DNA of 64,000 nt from Aphrophora alni (taxonomy: Eukaryota; Arthropoda; Insecta; Hemiptera; Aphrophoridae), in contig OY740768.1 in NCBI GenBank assembly GCA_963513935.1, positions 22,567,177-22,631,176 on the forward strand, read 5' to 3'. This document shows positions 26,300-41,500 of the stretch, in pieces. The notes under the pieces are model-generated. The model did no database searches and was not told where the DNA came from. It saw nothing but the letters and a program-made list of their open reading frames with translations. The position numbers were made by a program, and so were the translations under genes. Every line of letters begins with the position of its first letter. Positions within the stretch are counted from its first letter, which is position 1.

Positions 26300-29200
26300 T
26301 CAAAACCCACTGACTGAGCACGAAATCTCTGGATCGAAGAAGCCTAGAGCTATGAATTTTTTAACATGGTTTGGGGTAGGTCTGTAGACATGTACTAAGA
26401 AAGTATTTTGAAAATGTTCCACTTCAAGGATTTAATTTACCCCTAAAGCATATCTCTGGATCCAAGAAGACTAGAGCTATGAATTTTTTAACATGGTTTG
26501 GGGTAGGTCTGTAGACATGTACTAAGAAAGTATTTTGAAAATGTTCCACTTCAAGGATTTAATTTACCCCTAAAGCATATCTCTGGATCCAAGAAGACTA
26601 GAGCTATGAATTTTTTAACATGGTTTGGGGTAGGTCTGTAGACATGTACTAAGAAAGTATTTTGAAAATGTTCCACTTCAAGGATTTAATTTACCCCTAA
26701 AGCATATCTCTGGATCCAAGAAGACTAGAGCTATGAATTTTTTAACATCATTTGGGGTAGGTCTGTAGACATGTATTAAGAAAGGGTTTTGAAAATGTTC
26801 ACTCCAAGGGTGTTTTTCACCCCTAAAACAAGTATATCTTTTTTATTTATGGGTCGATTTTGAACAAAATTGGTGTGTTGCTGTATTTGGGCATAAATTA
26901 TTTCCATAGCACCACCATTAGCATTGTGTTTAAAAAAGTATATCTTTATAAAACTATCTCAACTATCTCTAGGTCAAAGTGGGGCCATCAGCTAGTAAAT
27001 TATAATCCATAAAATGCCATAAAGACAGTGAAATTCGACAAACTATCATTTTGAAAAAGTGCATAGAAATTTAATGTTCCCAAATCTACATTAGAAAATA
27101 ACATTGATAACACCAATCCTAAGAAAATTAGTAGTCTAAAATTTTGACAAATGAAAAAAAATTAAGTTCATGGTATAAAAGCAACTTTTTGGGAACTCTC
27201 CTTTACCCCAAATGAAACTAGATATATTGTCAAAGGTTTTCTAGCTGTAAAGAAAAGAGATTTGTTAATAACCTGCCAGGAAATGAATGGACTCAATCAT
27301 TTTTTTTAAACATGTTGCTGTCTGTCTGAGCGAGAATATAAAACAAGCTCGAACTATTGTCAGTAAGTCAGCTGTGAAGGATTATTTCAATAATATTAAA
27401 GAAGAATTAAAAGATGCTCCTCCTTCCAATATTTGCAACTTTGATAAAACTAATATATCAAACAACCCAGGTAAAGCCACATTCATGAATTTAACAAAAA
27501 GTATGTGTAAATAATATAAATTTAATATATTTTAAATTATTCTTTCAAATTGTAGGGCATAGTAATGGTGTGATAAACTATATTAAATAAGTATATGTTC
27601 ACCTACAAAACATTTGGATATGTTCATTCCCTGATAACAGGTGTTTGTTTGAGGTTCATCTCCTATATACAAACGGTTAATGATTAAATTAGCAAATCTT
27701 TGAACAAAGAATAAAACTTAATATTGAAAACAAGAATTCTATGTTTAGAGACTCATTAAACTATCTGTTGGTGACTTACACTGTAAGAAATTCATTTAAT
27801 TTTAAAGTATAACTTCCCAAGTGCAATGTTAATGGGTATTACAAAAGTAATTATAAACAATTTTGTAGTTTTAAAATACAAACAGATTTTTTAAATTTTA
27901 TTTACCATTGTACACCTCCAAAAACATATGTTTGTAGCTGATTCCGCTGTTATAAATTCATTAGCTTATTTTGAGGTTATATACTACACTCAAAAATTTC
28001 TACACAAAGCCAGCTAGTAAGTGTTAATATAAAATGTTCATCAGGAATTAATTTATCAACCACACAACATCCATATTGTTCCCATTTGTCAAAAAAAAAA
28101 TTGTTTTGATTATATAACAAAATAGGTTTCAATATTGATTCTAAGTTAAAAGTAAAATTGAATTAATATACTGTATATTATATTTACAGGACGGCCTTTA
28201 CCAAGAGTGACTTGGTGGCAAGAGAATGCTCTACTGGACGACACATTTGAAGCAATCTCTGATCATCGTGTTCGCAACATCCTACATTTTGGAAAACTAG
28301 AAAGACATCATCTGCATACTGTATTAACTTGCCAAGCAGTAAACAATAACCATATGGCACCAATCTCTACTGCAGTTACTCTCGACATGAATCGTAAGGC
28401 TATCTGACATTTTATAGTAACCTAAGTAATAATTACAGAGATTCTGATGAAATGTCCTGTGTTTTAGAGGGTGGAATAATCAATATTCTACGATAACCTT
28501 ACCTCTTAGTAAACTTTAAATCAAGAAAAGCAGCTTTTAACTGATATTTAGGGTAAATGACAATTACACCTATTACTTAGGTACTTAAAGGGTACATTTT
28601 TGTCAAATTTAATATAAATCCTTAAAGTCATATCTGATGATAATGAAATTTTGTTTCTGGTCTTTTGGCAAACCTTCCCCCTCCAAATATTTTAGTTATC
28701 CTGAAAGTGGAAAAACATCTTGTGGTATTCCTTTCTACAAAAATGAGAAAAGAAAAATACAACCAGATGTAAAATTTCAACCAAATTGATCAAACCATTT
28801 AAACCGTAGGTCTTTAAGATAACATATTACAGACAGGTGATGTTTCAAATTAAAAGGTGCAAAACCATTATACTTCTCCCGCACTCATCCCCAAAACCAA
28901 ATAAAAATAAACCAAAAATCTCATTTCAGTAATTTTTAATCAAAAAGTGAAAAATAAATTAACCATGGATGCTGTCTTTAACATACAAATATTTATACAT
29001 TTAAATAAACTTGCTTCACTTTGTCCTCAGCGTTAAGTCATATTTTATTAAAATCAAGCTTTTAATGATGGAAGTCAGGGTTCATTTTTGTTTTTTGGCA
29101 ATTATTCCTGAACCATATTTAACCTTTTTAGTTGTGATTTTACACTTGGGTTACAGTTATTAATGTTCACATTTCACTAAAGTTTTGAGCTAACTTTGAG

Positions 29201-32200
29201 AAATATTTTAGAACAAACCCATGGTTGATTTTATTTTGGTTTTTTATCGATAACGTAAGACTTAACATTTTTGGAGAGTTGCTTGGTTTTTAGACGCTAC
29301 AGGCAAAACTCGTTAATCCGAATATTTGTTTGCTCAAGGCGTTCGGACTATCAAAAAGTTCGGATTACTGAGGAAATACAAAAAATACTAACAGTAAAAT
29401 GACCTGACTAGTGACTCATCTCAACTAAATCCTTTACTTTGTTTACGTTTCCGTTGTTGTGACATGGGAATTCTAAGAAATGGCAACTGAAGGCCGTTCG
29501 GAGTAGCACGGCGTTTGGAGTACCGTGCGTGCGGATTAACGAGGCCCGCCTGTATAGTAAAATTTTACAAAAATCGTTATAGCTGATTTTAAGAAAATCA
29601 TAATTTTGTGTTTAATTCTTATATAGCAGTTACCTCCAATTTTTTAGCTATTAAAAAATGTTTAAGTTCCGAGATATGGTCAAAATATACCATATTTGAT
29701 TAAAATCTGTTAATGTGTATAGGTTGTACACCACTTCACATATGACAAACATGCATCAATCTAAAAATCTTTTTTTGGACTCAGGGGCCTCAAAATAAAT
29801 ATATCTGTAAAAAAATTGACATCAATTTTTATTGACCTTTCACATAACTTTCTCTGACTCTGTATATGTGAGAATGTAAAATATGTGAAAAATAAAACTA
29901 TAGTACTGTTTAAAATCTAACAAACAACTTAATCAAATAAAATAATTTAATTTAATGTTCCTTTCAAATTCTTCTTTGGTACCGACTTCCGCAACTGTTT
30001 ATATTACTTCAGAGTAGGCTTAAAACTGTTACATTTTTTCTCCAGTTGTGTTGAGCGGAAATGATTTGTTAATATATATAGTCTACTTTGAAAAGATTAA
30101 ACAGTGTGGTTTCCAGATCATAAAGAAAAAGTCCAATAAATAAACAAAGTCCAGAATGAGGACAGGGAATGATGGTTTTGTTTATTAGGTCTTTGTTCTT
30201 TATTGCTACACTCCCTATATGAACAACTGCTTGAAATTTACTGCTAAAGAAAAGGGGAGTAAATGAAGTGTTTAAAGTATACAACTGGAACTGTGGTTAG
30301 GATGATTTATGTGTGTTTAGTGAATGGTAGATATATATTGCAGCAGATAAGTTGCATGATTTAGTCATCAAAGGAAATACAATTTCAAATTTATGAACCA
30401 TTTTACCTTCCTAGTGAAAAATAATGTACTTCCTAGAGTTGTGATGACTAGCAATTTTGATAATATGGTTTAAGTCTTTTACTTCATAACTCACTAGAAC
30501 TCATTTTGCAGTTTGACCCACTTTCGTTTAATGTTTTAGAGCAATCAAAATGTCTTTTTTAAAGAAAATACTTATCTAATTAGAACTAAATCTGATTTTT
30601 TTTCTAAGATATATTAGACACAAAATGAGTTTTCAAAGTAGTCAAAATGATTAACTCGTTAAAAATGTTGATTGAAATTTTAATTCTTATTTTTTTAATT
30701 CACTATTTTGGGTCATTTATTAGAATTTGTTAAGTTTAATTGTCTACAACAAACTGTTTCTAAAATAAGAACCAAAAACAAAAATAACCTAAAAATTGAA
30801 ATAAGTGAAGTGAGCTTGCCCATTAAAGATGAACCCAAAATAATTAAAGATTAGACTGTCTAAAACATGAGTCAGCAACATTTTCCAATATAAAGGCCAA
30901 CTTCGATTTTTTAAATAGCAACTTTATGTTTAAATGTTATATATAAGATGTAATTTCAAAACATTTTGCTACATGGTAATCTCCAACCATTTAAAATCTA
31001 TGGCCTGTGAAAGATTAGAAAATGATTTTTTTACCGATTTTTAGTGGGTACTTTTAAGATTTTTATCTCTTATAGTTTTAGAGAGACTAAAATACGATAA
31101 TAATATTCATATTTAGAAAAAAATTTCAAGTGATGTCTATCTATTTGTGGTATTTTTGTCATACATCTCAAGTGTATATACAATCTTCTATCTTACATAT
31201 AAACAAGAAGGAGTAGTTTGTTTCATTCAAAAATTGTAATACAGAATGAAATGACCTATGTTTTGTCTAAAGACTAAATAAAGAATGGGTGTTAAAAGAA
31301 AGGAAGAGGCTTCATATGAACAGAATTTAATCCAAACCAATTAATACAATTAGAGTTTTTTTTAATCATGTGATTTTACTTTATAACAAACTTCTCAGCT
31401 TAATAAGTTTCATAACTTAGACAAATTCAGGCCTGAAGTGGCATTAATATATTTTATCATTAATATTTTAAAATCTTTTGGAGAAATCATATGTATTGTA
31501 GTGGTTTGGCCAATTCAGTCCATAAGAATATTTTATATAGTAAAGTTTTTACACCATATACTGCACTTTTAAAAAATGTGTTGACTTCATTCAAAATTTG
31601 GAGAAAAAATAAAATACAACTTTTTTTTATAGATCTTTCTTGGATACAAATCCATTAAAGAAATAAATGTCTAAATAAGTGTTTCAGAACGTGTTTTATA
31701 TTAAAATAATTAATACTGTATCATAACGTATTACCACTTCATTTATATAAACACATAACAGTATTAAAAAAATTGTAAATATAATAAAAAATATAAATAA
31801 ATAAAGACACATAAATTTAAGTCATTTTCTTGAAAAATCAGGAAATTGTAAGATTTAATTTTTAACATTTTTAAATGATATGCTTTTTGTGACCTGAAAA
31901 ATATGGAATATGTTCAGCACCAAACTGTGCATAAATTTAATTATACCTGTATACCTGTATTTAACGGAAGATTTTTCCTGTTAGTTAATTTTACGTATGA
32001 CTTTCAAACAATAATAGAAGTAATCTACTTATTGAAATTTATTATAAATCCAAAGTATAAACCACTTACTTACTACAGATTCAATTCTGTTTCAGTGAGA
32101 CCATTGTGGGTAAAACTGGATGGAGAAAACCATCCTTTGTCGTCAGAGAGAAGTTATGAATTGATATGCATTGCTGTTGGAGCTCGGCCACCACCCATCA

Positions 32201-35200
32201 TCTCTTGGTGGAAAGGAAGCATACCGATGAGGAATGCTAAAGAAATAGTAAGAATTACATTAGTCTTTATTATTGTCTGTACATATAGATAAAATAAAGA
32301 TATACAAACTTTTTTAATCTATCAAAAAGTCTATATTTAATCATATCTACAAGATGTAAATTTTTAAGAAGAACAACCTGATAACCTGATGTGATACATT
32401 GTATTTATAGTACGTTTATATATTATTTATATATTACGTTTATTTATCGAAAAGTGTTTCAACAATAAAGTCGCCATATTCATTGAAACATGAGCTACGG
32501 CAACTAAACTATAACTTGAATAAATAAAGGTACTATTTGTGAGAATTTGTGTTCTAGTTCTATTCTATCAAGTATACCATCTCACAAATCAACCTCAATA
32601 TTTATTGACAATAATGTTTAATTATCATAACAGTTATAATATATTTTTTCTAGCCAATGTTGTGTTGAAACGTCTTCAATAATTAAACATTATTTTGTGG
32701 TCTATTTATTATTCATAGAAGATTGTATTCTGCTGTTCAAAAGAGTATTTCATAGCTATTGGCTAGTAGGCCTTTTAACAGCTTTGTCACATACACCTTC
32801 TCAAAAGAAAAATGGGTTCGTACTCTAATAGCATTAGGATCAGAAAAGAAGAAGAGTTGGTCAAGAGAAACTTTGTTGTAAAACATTGACGTCTTAGTAA
32901 TCAAATTATAACAGACATTTATTAAAAAAATCAAAGGAACCATTAAACATCAAAAAGTCTGTACTAAAATGGTTTTCAAAAATTGAACTCAAAAAATACG
33001 AGAACAAATGTTTCCTCTGATGTTTTGAACCACAAAATATATATATATAATCAGATTGGCTGGAAACCATCTAATGTAATAAAACTTGGATTTTTCAATA
33101 TGAATTACAAACTGAAGGACAATCCTTGCATTCTAAAACTACCACATGACTTAGAATGGAAAGAAAAATACCAAACTTTTCTTATATCAAGGGTGTCATC
33201 TTTTTCTTATATTAAATGGATACCTGAGAGTCACTTTGCAAATCATCATTATTAAATTATGCTACTAACCATGCTATTTTCTCTATACCAACTAATAGAG
33301 CTCGCTACACACTGGCTAACAGAGCACTCTTCATAACAGCTAATATACCTCTCTCTTGTTCCCTCTTTATGAAAGCTAAATAACCTTTCTGCACCAGCTT
33401 ACAGAGTCTTCTCTACACCAACTAATAGAGCCCCTCCACCCCAGCTAACAGATCTCTCTTCATACCAGCTAATATACCTCTCTCTTGTTCCCTCTTTATG
33501 AAAGCTAAATAACCTTTCTGCACCAGCTTACAGAGTCTTCTCTACACCAACTAATAGAGCCCCTCCACCCTGTAATACCAAAAATGGTAATTTTAACCTA
33601 AATAACCAAAAAATGGTTATATTGAGATTTAAATATTTAAAGTAACCCGGGAAACGTTAAAGTTGAATAAGGGAGGGGGTTTCAGAAGTCAAAAGAATGA
33701 CTCAATGTAAATGTTAAAACTAGGGTAATTAAATTTAAATATAGGTTTCCAAAATAATAATATCATATATAAAAAATTAATTATAAGTTGTAATAAATAT
33801 TTAGGTAGTAGTTGTATTGTGAACAGAGTCAGTGTTGCTAGGTGTGAGAATAATTCTCGCATACGTTGCATATTAAATAGGACGCTTGGTTTGGAAGCTG
33901 GAAAAAGACACATGTGGTTTTGGTCAGTCTGGATGGAGATCTTGAGGCAAGACTACGTTTGTTTCGGACCGGTATATCTGGTTCTAGACAATAGAAAAGT
34001 GATGTAATAGTATTTTTCTTTAGTAATATGTAACAAATATAAACTAAATTGTTATGAGACGATATGTGAATGGAATTTGAGTATTTTTAATGCGTAGAAC
34101 TGAATATTTTAACCTGTAGAACGTTTAAAGTGAATAGACAGCATTGGTGAACACGTGTTCCTTATAACACAAAGACAAAGTATCAAAAGTGTGTTTTATA
34201 AGGTGAGAACTATTTTAATAAAGAAACAATGCAATACAGTTTCAATTATGTATAGACGTTGGAGTGATATAGTTTGAACAATGAATTTTGCATACCTAAC
34301 AAAAGATATTGCAATTTGGTGAACTAATGTTATAGAGACTAAATTTAATTTTGTGTTTCAAAGCAAGAAATAGAACAATTTGAACATTGATATGTACCAT
34401 TTTCATAATATGAACAATAAATGTGTCGTTGTAAAACATGGAGCGTGGACTTATGATGTAACGGCTGGAGCGAGATTGGCGAGTCATCATGTAGACGTGC
34501 AGGACAATGAAGAAGTGATTTTAGAGGAAAAGTTCTGTTTAAAATGAGAAAACGTGTCTTGGTATAGCACGTATAAACTTTTTACTATGTAAAATAAAAT
34601 ATGTATTTGTAATAATTTAGAAATTTTTCAATATAATAAGTTTGAATTTATTACTTGATGTTTTTTGATTAATAAGACGCAATGTCTTATATTTCAAAAT
34701 AAAATTAATATGTTAGAGTCTTTTTTAAGAAACTAGCTAATTGAGATTTATTTGTTTTTTGTAGAGAATATACTTCATAGTAATTCAATTTCTTTTTATG
34801 AGAAGTAAGATTAAATTCATTTCATTTTTTTTATTAAGAAGTTGCAACTGAAGACTAAAGTCAATAAAAATTAATTTTTTAATATTGAGACTTGAATATA
34901 ATGGAATAACTGTGTAGGATGTGTTAACTTAAAATATATTGCTTGAATTTGCTCATTTACATGTATTCTTATTATGTTTGTTTTATTTTGTATAAATGTT
35001 AATACTTAATTCAATAAATTATGTTCAATTTCAGTTCAACAAAATAAGATTTTTTATTTCACCAAGAACCACTGAAGTACACTTTTAAAAGGACTTGCGA
35101 CCCTGAGAGATTTTAATCATAGTAACAATTAACTTCTTTCTTTTTTCAAAATTGGTATGCTAAGGCAACCTGGCGCCCTAAAGTCGAGCAATTTAATAAG

Positions 35201-38200
35201 ATAATAAAAAATAAATAATTAACTTCACCTTATTTTTAATTTATCACAAATGTCGCTTCAACTGCGGGGCTGTATTCTTATATTGAAAAATATAAGAATA
35301 TAAGTCGAAAAAACAGTGGTTTCTTGGTGGATTAGAAATTCTTATCGAAAAGGTAAGAATATTCATAATTAACATAAAAATAAGAATGTTCTCTCTAAAA
35401 TTTTTTTAATAATAAGTAGATAAGTAATTTTAAAATAACTAATTCTAAATTTAAAGTTTAAATAATAATAATAATTAAAATGGAGGGAGATAATAATAAT
35501 AAGTTAATAACTGATGTAGAGAGGATTAATGCAGAAGGTGAAGCAATAAAACGGGAAGCTGAAAAGTATTTTTTAAATGTAAATAAAGAGTGTAGTGTAA
35601 ATTTAGCAGCAAAGAGTAGTGATGGGAGAGTTTGTAACCTATGGTGGATAACAATGAGTAGGGAAGAATTAGATAAACAATGGCATGTAAGGTTAGGACA
35701 AAATTTAATAGAAAGGGAATCTGAATTTAAAAAAGAAATAAAAAACATGATATTAGCTGGGTTTAAAGCGAGAAATGAAAGTTATAAAAAAATGAAGGAT
35801 AGGCTATTAGAAGAAGTACCTCCCGTAACTATGGTAGCTGTAAGAGTGATAACCAATAAAGCAGAAAAAGATGATTATTATTGTAAATTTGATAATATAA
35901 AGAATGAGTTTTTTAGTAATAATAATAAAGTAAACAATGAAATAGATAATACTGAAAATTTAAAAGTTAAGAAAAATGGTGGGGTTAATGATTTTGATGG
36001 AAAAAATGAAGTTTCAAGTGATTCAGTAAATAAAAATAGTAATTTGCTAAATGAAAATCAAAAAGGTAATGGTGGGGTTGACAATAGTCAGATTAAGTCT
36101 AAGATGTTGGGGGAAATAGAAAAGTTTGGGCAAAGTATGAACAGTAAATTTGAGATAGAAAAATTAAAAATTAAAATAATGAATAGGCTTAAGATAAGTC
36201 AAAATGAATCTTTTGAAAACAATGATTTAAAACAGTTAATAGATAATGTTGAAATTAAGAAAAATGATGGGGTTACCAAGTGTGGTGGGGTAGAAATAGG
36301 TATAAGTAATTTGAAAAACAAGATAAAAACAAATAATATTATGATAAAGGAATCAGCTGTTTTTCTTAAAAAACGAGTGTACCATAAGACTGTAGATTTT
36401 GAAAGTAACATAATGTTAAAATTTAGAAATGTTTTTAGAATCCAAGAGCAAATAATTAAAAGTTTTTGTGAAAAGAGTAGCTTTGAAAATAAATATGAAA
36501 ACGTATGTATTAAAGAAGTATTTGTGATGATGTATGGAAATAGTGGGGTTAGGATTCCCAAACTGACAGCTGACAAATTTAGGTCAATAGATTCTAAGAT
36601 GTTTGAGAGAAAGAGAGATGTAGGTATGTCCGTAAGAGAGAAAGGAAAAGTTGTTTTGTCAATACTCCGAGACAATAACAAAGGGGAATCTTTTGTTAGG
36701 AAAGAGTCTGTTGTAAAGACTAGCCTAGAAAAACTATCTAAGCTAGAAGTAGTATTTAACATTAAAAGTGTGTCAAAAAATTTAATCATGTACTTTAAAA
36801 TTTTTCACCAATCGGGGAACCATCGAAAAAACGGATAATTCATAATTGTTGTAACCAATTGAAATTTGGAATGACTGATATAAATGTAAAGACATTTTTA
36901 TAAACACACGGACTTGGTTTTGAAAAATAATTAATAGAATAAGAATTTTGTTAATAAATAAGTTTAAGTTTGATAATGAATAATTAAGAGTTATGAATAT
37001 TAATAAATTGTGTGTACTAATAAATTTTGTAAGCTGAGACAGAAATATAGAAAGTAATTATAAGCCAAGCGTAAAATGTTAGAAGTTTTAGTTAAGAAAG
37101 GTTTCAGTATTTGCTAAGTGAAAGACGCTAGGTTTATATCAGTAGATAACTCTGAATGTTGTTTATTCCAATAATAAATAATTATAGAACGTGACTAGAT
37201 AAGCAAGTTGGTTAGAAGCAAAGATACAGTGCATCTAATGGAAATCAATAATATTTAATGTTAAAGAAATAATATTCAATATTAAGTAGGTGGATTCAAT
37301 ATTAAATATTCAATAAGATGTGACGAGAGAGTAGAGATTCATCTATAGACCGTATTGGAACTAAGAGGTTTTCATGTCTTATCAGTAGACAGATAAGGAT
37401 TGTCTCATACAGAGGGGACTTGTTTGCTTCAAATAAGCAAGCCTGAAATTCCTTTGCATAGCATTGAGACTGAAATACAGGGTGTTACCAAAATATTGTC
37501 CAGGAAAATTAAAAAAAAAAAAACTTTTGACGTATAATCGGAAATTAACTTGCGTTTTCAAATAAAAATTACTTAAATAAAGGATAATTGGTTTTAAATA
37601 AAGTAAATAAGAATAAAAGTAGATTATTTAAATAACTTTAATAGAATTAAAAGTAAATTTCTAAGTAAAGAACTTAGAATAAATTTTAAAAATAAAATTT
37701 TCTTTTTGAATTTGAATAATAACATCTAGAAAGGATTACATAAACAGAAAATCGACGATGCTAGTAATAAGATTGGTAAAATAAACATTATTTCAACTTC
37801 GGATGATACGATTTGAATGAAATTTTTTATGAATTTTAAAATTTTCTTCGTGTAAATGCATTTAAGGAGTACATGAACATTTTGGGAGGATGGCAGGGTA
37901 GCGGTAGTCGAAAACATGTTTTATTCTTAGGAATAAAGCATGTAGACAGCATTGAAGGTGTGTTGTGGTTGAAAGGTGTGATTGGGGCTTTATTCTGAAC
38001 TGAGTAGGAATTTTGCATTTCAACCTTCTCACATCTGAAAAATCATAATGCAGACTTCAATGTAAGTGTCTAAAGTTGTAATCAGAAGGATACAAAGTGT
38101 AATTAAGTCGACAAGAAGTGTCGCGGATATTGGAGATAATAGGAGAATATACAAGAGACTACTAAATAATTAAAATTTGGATAAAAAAGTAAATTTTGGA

Positions 38201-38517
38201 AAATGATGAGTTAAAATTTGTAAAAGTTTTGAGATTAAAATGTTTAAGTAAAATTGAAAGTATTTTTTTTGATAAGATGATGGAGATTTTGTAACAACGG
38301 TTAAGACAATAATAATTTGATATAATATTACATAGATATTTCCATGTAATGATACTTTAGACAGATGATAGAAGAAAGATAAAGTGTAGTGTATACAGAA
38401 CTGATCAATCTGTATATATACAAAATAAAACCGGACGAGTCAGAATTGGAGTAATTTAGTAAGAAAGATAGTAATTTTTTAAATGTATATAATAGATTAA
38501 GAGTAATAATGCTTGGC

Positions 38518-38548
<31 letters not shown>

Positions 38549-41500
38549 AGTATTTGATATTTGTTTACAATAGTTAAGAATAATAAAATAAGTAATTATA
38601 TGCAAAATATTGTTAGATTTAAATAATTTGAGATTTGAAAGGTGACTTGTAAAGGAATTGAGTGGTTTTCAAGAGGCATTGCTAAGATGATAATAATATT
38701 GAAGTTTTTTGTTTTTTAATAATGAAATGGTAATAAAATGAATAATGGAGTTAAAAATGTTAAAGTTTTTGTTTTTTTAAAGAAGGAGATATAATTAATA
38801 AATAATATAATATGAAGAGAATTTTTGTGAGTTTTGCCAAGACAGATAATAATTAAGTTTTTTAAGTTTTTGATGTTAAATAATGAATAAAGGAGGTTAA
38901 GTTCTTGTTTTTTAAAGGAAGGAATAGTAAATTAATAATGATAAGAGAGATTTTAATGAAATTTATAAATAAAATAAACAATTAATGATTTTTTGATAAA
39001 TAATGTTTGAATTTGAAACAATAGATGATGTTAAGCAGTTATTTGATAAAGGTGTCTAAAGATTTTGATGAAATACGGTGTTAGCTGGGAAAACAATGTA
39101 AATTTTATTTTTTGAAGTTTTTGTATACAAGTAATAGATGATTAAGAAGATTTTAATATGAAGTAATTTAAATGAGGTAATTTTTGAGTTTTATAAGAAG
39201 ATGATGACTTTACAGAATTGTTGAGTAAAGTGGTATTTAAAATGAAGTTGTTCTGTTAATAAACTTTTATAAGAAAGGTAGTTAGGTTGCATTAATGGTA
39301 ATTTTTGAGTTTTTAAGAAGTTTTAAGAGGTTTTTTGAGTACTGCGATGATATATAAAGAGGAATACGGCGATTTTAATGAAACAAGAGGAGATTTAAGG
39401 AATTCTGCGAATAAACGACGATTATTATGATTTTTTAAAGGAAGCTACGTTGAGATAAAGAGATTATTTATACAAATGATGTAGATAACCTGTGTGGGCT
39501 ACACATATATGGATAATAAAGAGGTTTTTTGAGGATTAGTGCAACTTTGATTATTAAAATATGAAAGATAAGATGGAAATAATTTTAAGATAGGATACTG
39601 AGAGATAAAACAATTGTAAAGAGGTAATTTTGAAATAAATAGATGAGTTTTGTAAGCAATTTTATTTTTTTTTGATAATAATGATGTTATATTTTGAATT
39701 TTAGTTGAAGAAAAGAGTTTTTTGTAATTATAAAATCATTAGTTAAGATGTTATCCCAGCTAAGCAAAGAGTAATTAGGAATTTAAGTTAAAATAAATAA
39801 TAATATAAAGTCATAATTGAGAAGTTTTAAAGTGAATTGAGGTAATTTTGAGTAATAAATAAATAATTTTGTAATAATGTTAATTAATAATGAGAAGTTT
39901 TAAATTTTAATTGTATGAAGTGAAAGAAATATTCAGATGAATAGTTAGAATCTTGGCAAAGAGATAGAGATATTTTTTTTCTTTTAGCAATCAGGAGTAG
40001 ACACTCTGACATCGCAAGATAAAAGTTGAGTGATGGACAGCTCAATGATAAGAAGTTGATGAAGGTTTTTTGATGATGGATAAGACTTGGGTATAAGTGG
40101 TTTGATTGATTATAATATGCAATTAGGTAGAATTAGTGAATCAATAGATTATAAGATGATTAATGTGAGTTAAGAGAGAATATTTCTTATTTTAAAGTTT
40201 TTTTTTTTTTTTTTTTAATATGAATATTCTTAGTTTGCTGAAATTTTTTTATTGTTGGAAATCTATAGGGACCGAATTTGAAAGTTTTTTTTTGAAGTTA
40301 AAATTTTTTTTGTTAAATTAAAGAGAAATCTGTGTTTCAATATTGATACATTGAATCACAGCTTTGATGGGGTATTTGTAATACCAAAAATGGTAATTTT
40401 AACCTAAATAACCAAAAAATGGTTATATTGAGATTTAAATATTTAAAGTAACCCGGGAAACGTTAAAGTTGAATAAGGGAGGGGGTTTCAGAAGTCAAAA
40501 GAATGACTCAATGTAAATGTTAAAACTAGGGTAATTAAATTTAAATATAGGTTTCCAAAATAATAATATCATATATAAAAAATTAATTATAAGTTGTAAT
40601 AAATATTTAGGTAGTAGTTGTATTGTGAACAGAGTCAGTGTTGCTAGGTGTGAGAATAATTCTCGCATACGTTGCATATTAAATAGGACGCTTGGTTTGG
40701 AAGCTGGAAAAAGACACATGTGGTTTTGGTCAGTCTGGATGGAGATCTTGAGGCAAGACTACGTTTGTTTCGGACCGGTATATCTGGTTCTAGACAATAG
40801 AAAAGTGATGTAATAGTATTTTTCTTTAGTAATATGTAACAAATATAAACTAAATTGTTATGAGACGATATGTGAATGGAATTTGAGTATTTTTAATGCG
40901 TAGAACTGAATATTTTAACCTGTAGAACGTTTAAAGTGAATAGACAGCATTGGTGAACACGTGTTCCTTATAACACAAAGACAAAGTATCAAAAGTGTGT
41001 TTTATAAGGTGAGAACTATTTTAATAAAGAAACAATGCAATACAGTTTCAATTATGTATAGACGTTGGAGTGATATAGTTTGAACAATGAATTTTGCATA
41101 CCTAACAAAAGATATTGCAATTTGGTGAACTAATGTTATAGAGACTAAATTTAATTTTGTGTTTCAAAGCAAGAAATAGAACAATTTGAACATTGATATG
41201 TACCATTTTCATAATATGAACAATAAATGTGTCGTTGTAAAACATGGAGCGTGGACTTATGATGTAACGGCTGGAGCGAGATTGGCGAGTCATCATGTAG
41301 ACGTGCAGGACAATGAAGAAGTGATTTTAGAGGAAAAGTTCTGTTTAAAATGAGAAAACGTGTCTTGGTATAGCACGTATAAACTTTTTACTATGTAAAA
41401 TAAAATATGTATTTGTAATAATTTAGAAATTTTTCAATATAATAAGTTTGAATTTATTACTTGATGTTTTTTGATTAATAAGACGCAATGTCTTATATTT

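Larger units (their letters stand above)
19929..28189. other. Intron 3 (8.3 kb, phase 1)
   Basis: It contains dispersed family 3 (20910-21640, and a partial copy near 25325-25800), a fold-back MITE (21835-22425), a reverse family 1 copy (24680-24875), a long hairpin and a 127-bp tandem array (26124-26830), a pogo transposase relic (27180-27515) and a family 4 copy (27720-28030). A slightly less AT-rich patch at about 25810-25960 was not assigned. Confidence 0.8.
28394..32095. other. Intron 4 (3.7 kb, phase 1)
   Basis: It holds dispersed family 3 copy B and a nested Tigger-like MITE. The rest (about 29870-32095) is AT-rich with nothing recognised. Confidence 0.8.

Noticed and set aside
32983..33255. 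90-aa open frame in intron 5
   Set aside because: Compositionally plausible, but no motif, no splice sites fitting the frame, and inside a long intron.
33689..34490. Short open frames inside both LTRs (62-74 aa)
   Set aside because: They are identical in both LTRs only because the LTRs are identical. They have no family features and are of chance length.
36199..36789. 196-aa frame on the minus strand of the 452-aa gene
   Set aside because: Antisense shadow caused by the low C content; the plus-strand frame is far longer and has a plausible start.
37477..37500. Transposon-end-like ATACAGGGTGTTACC inside the LTR element
   Set aside because: No inverted partner found nearby; probably chance.
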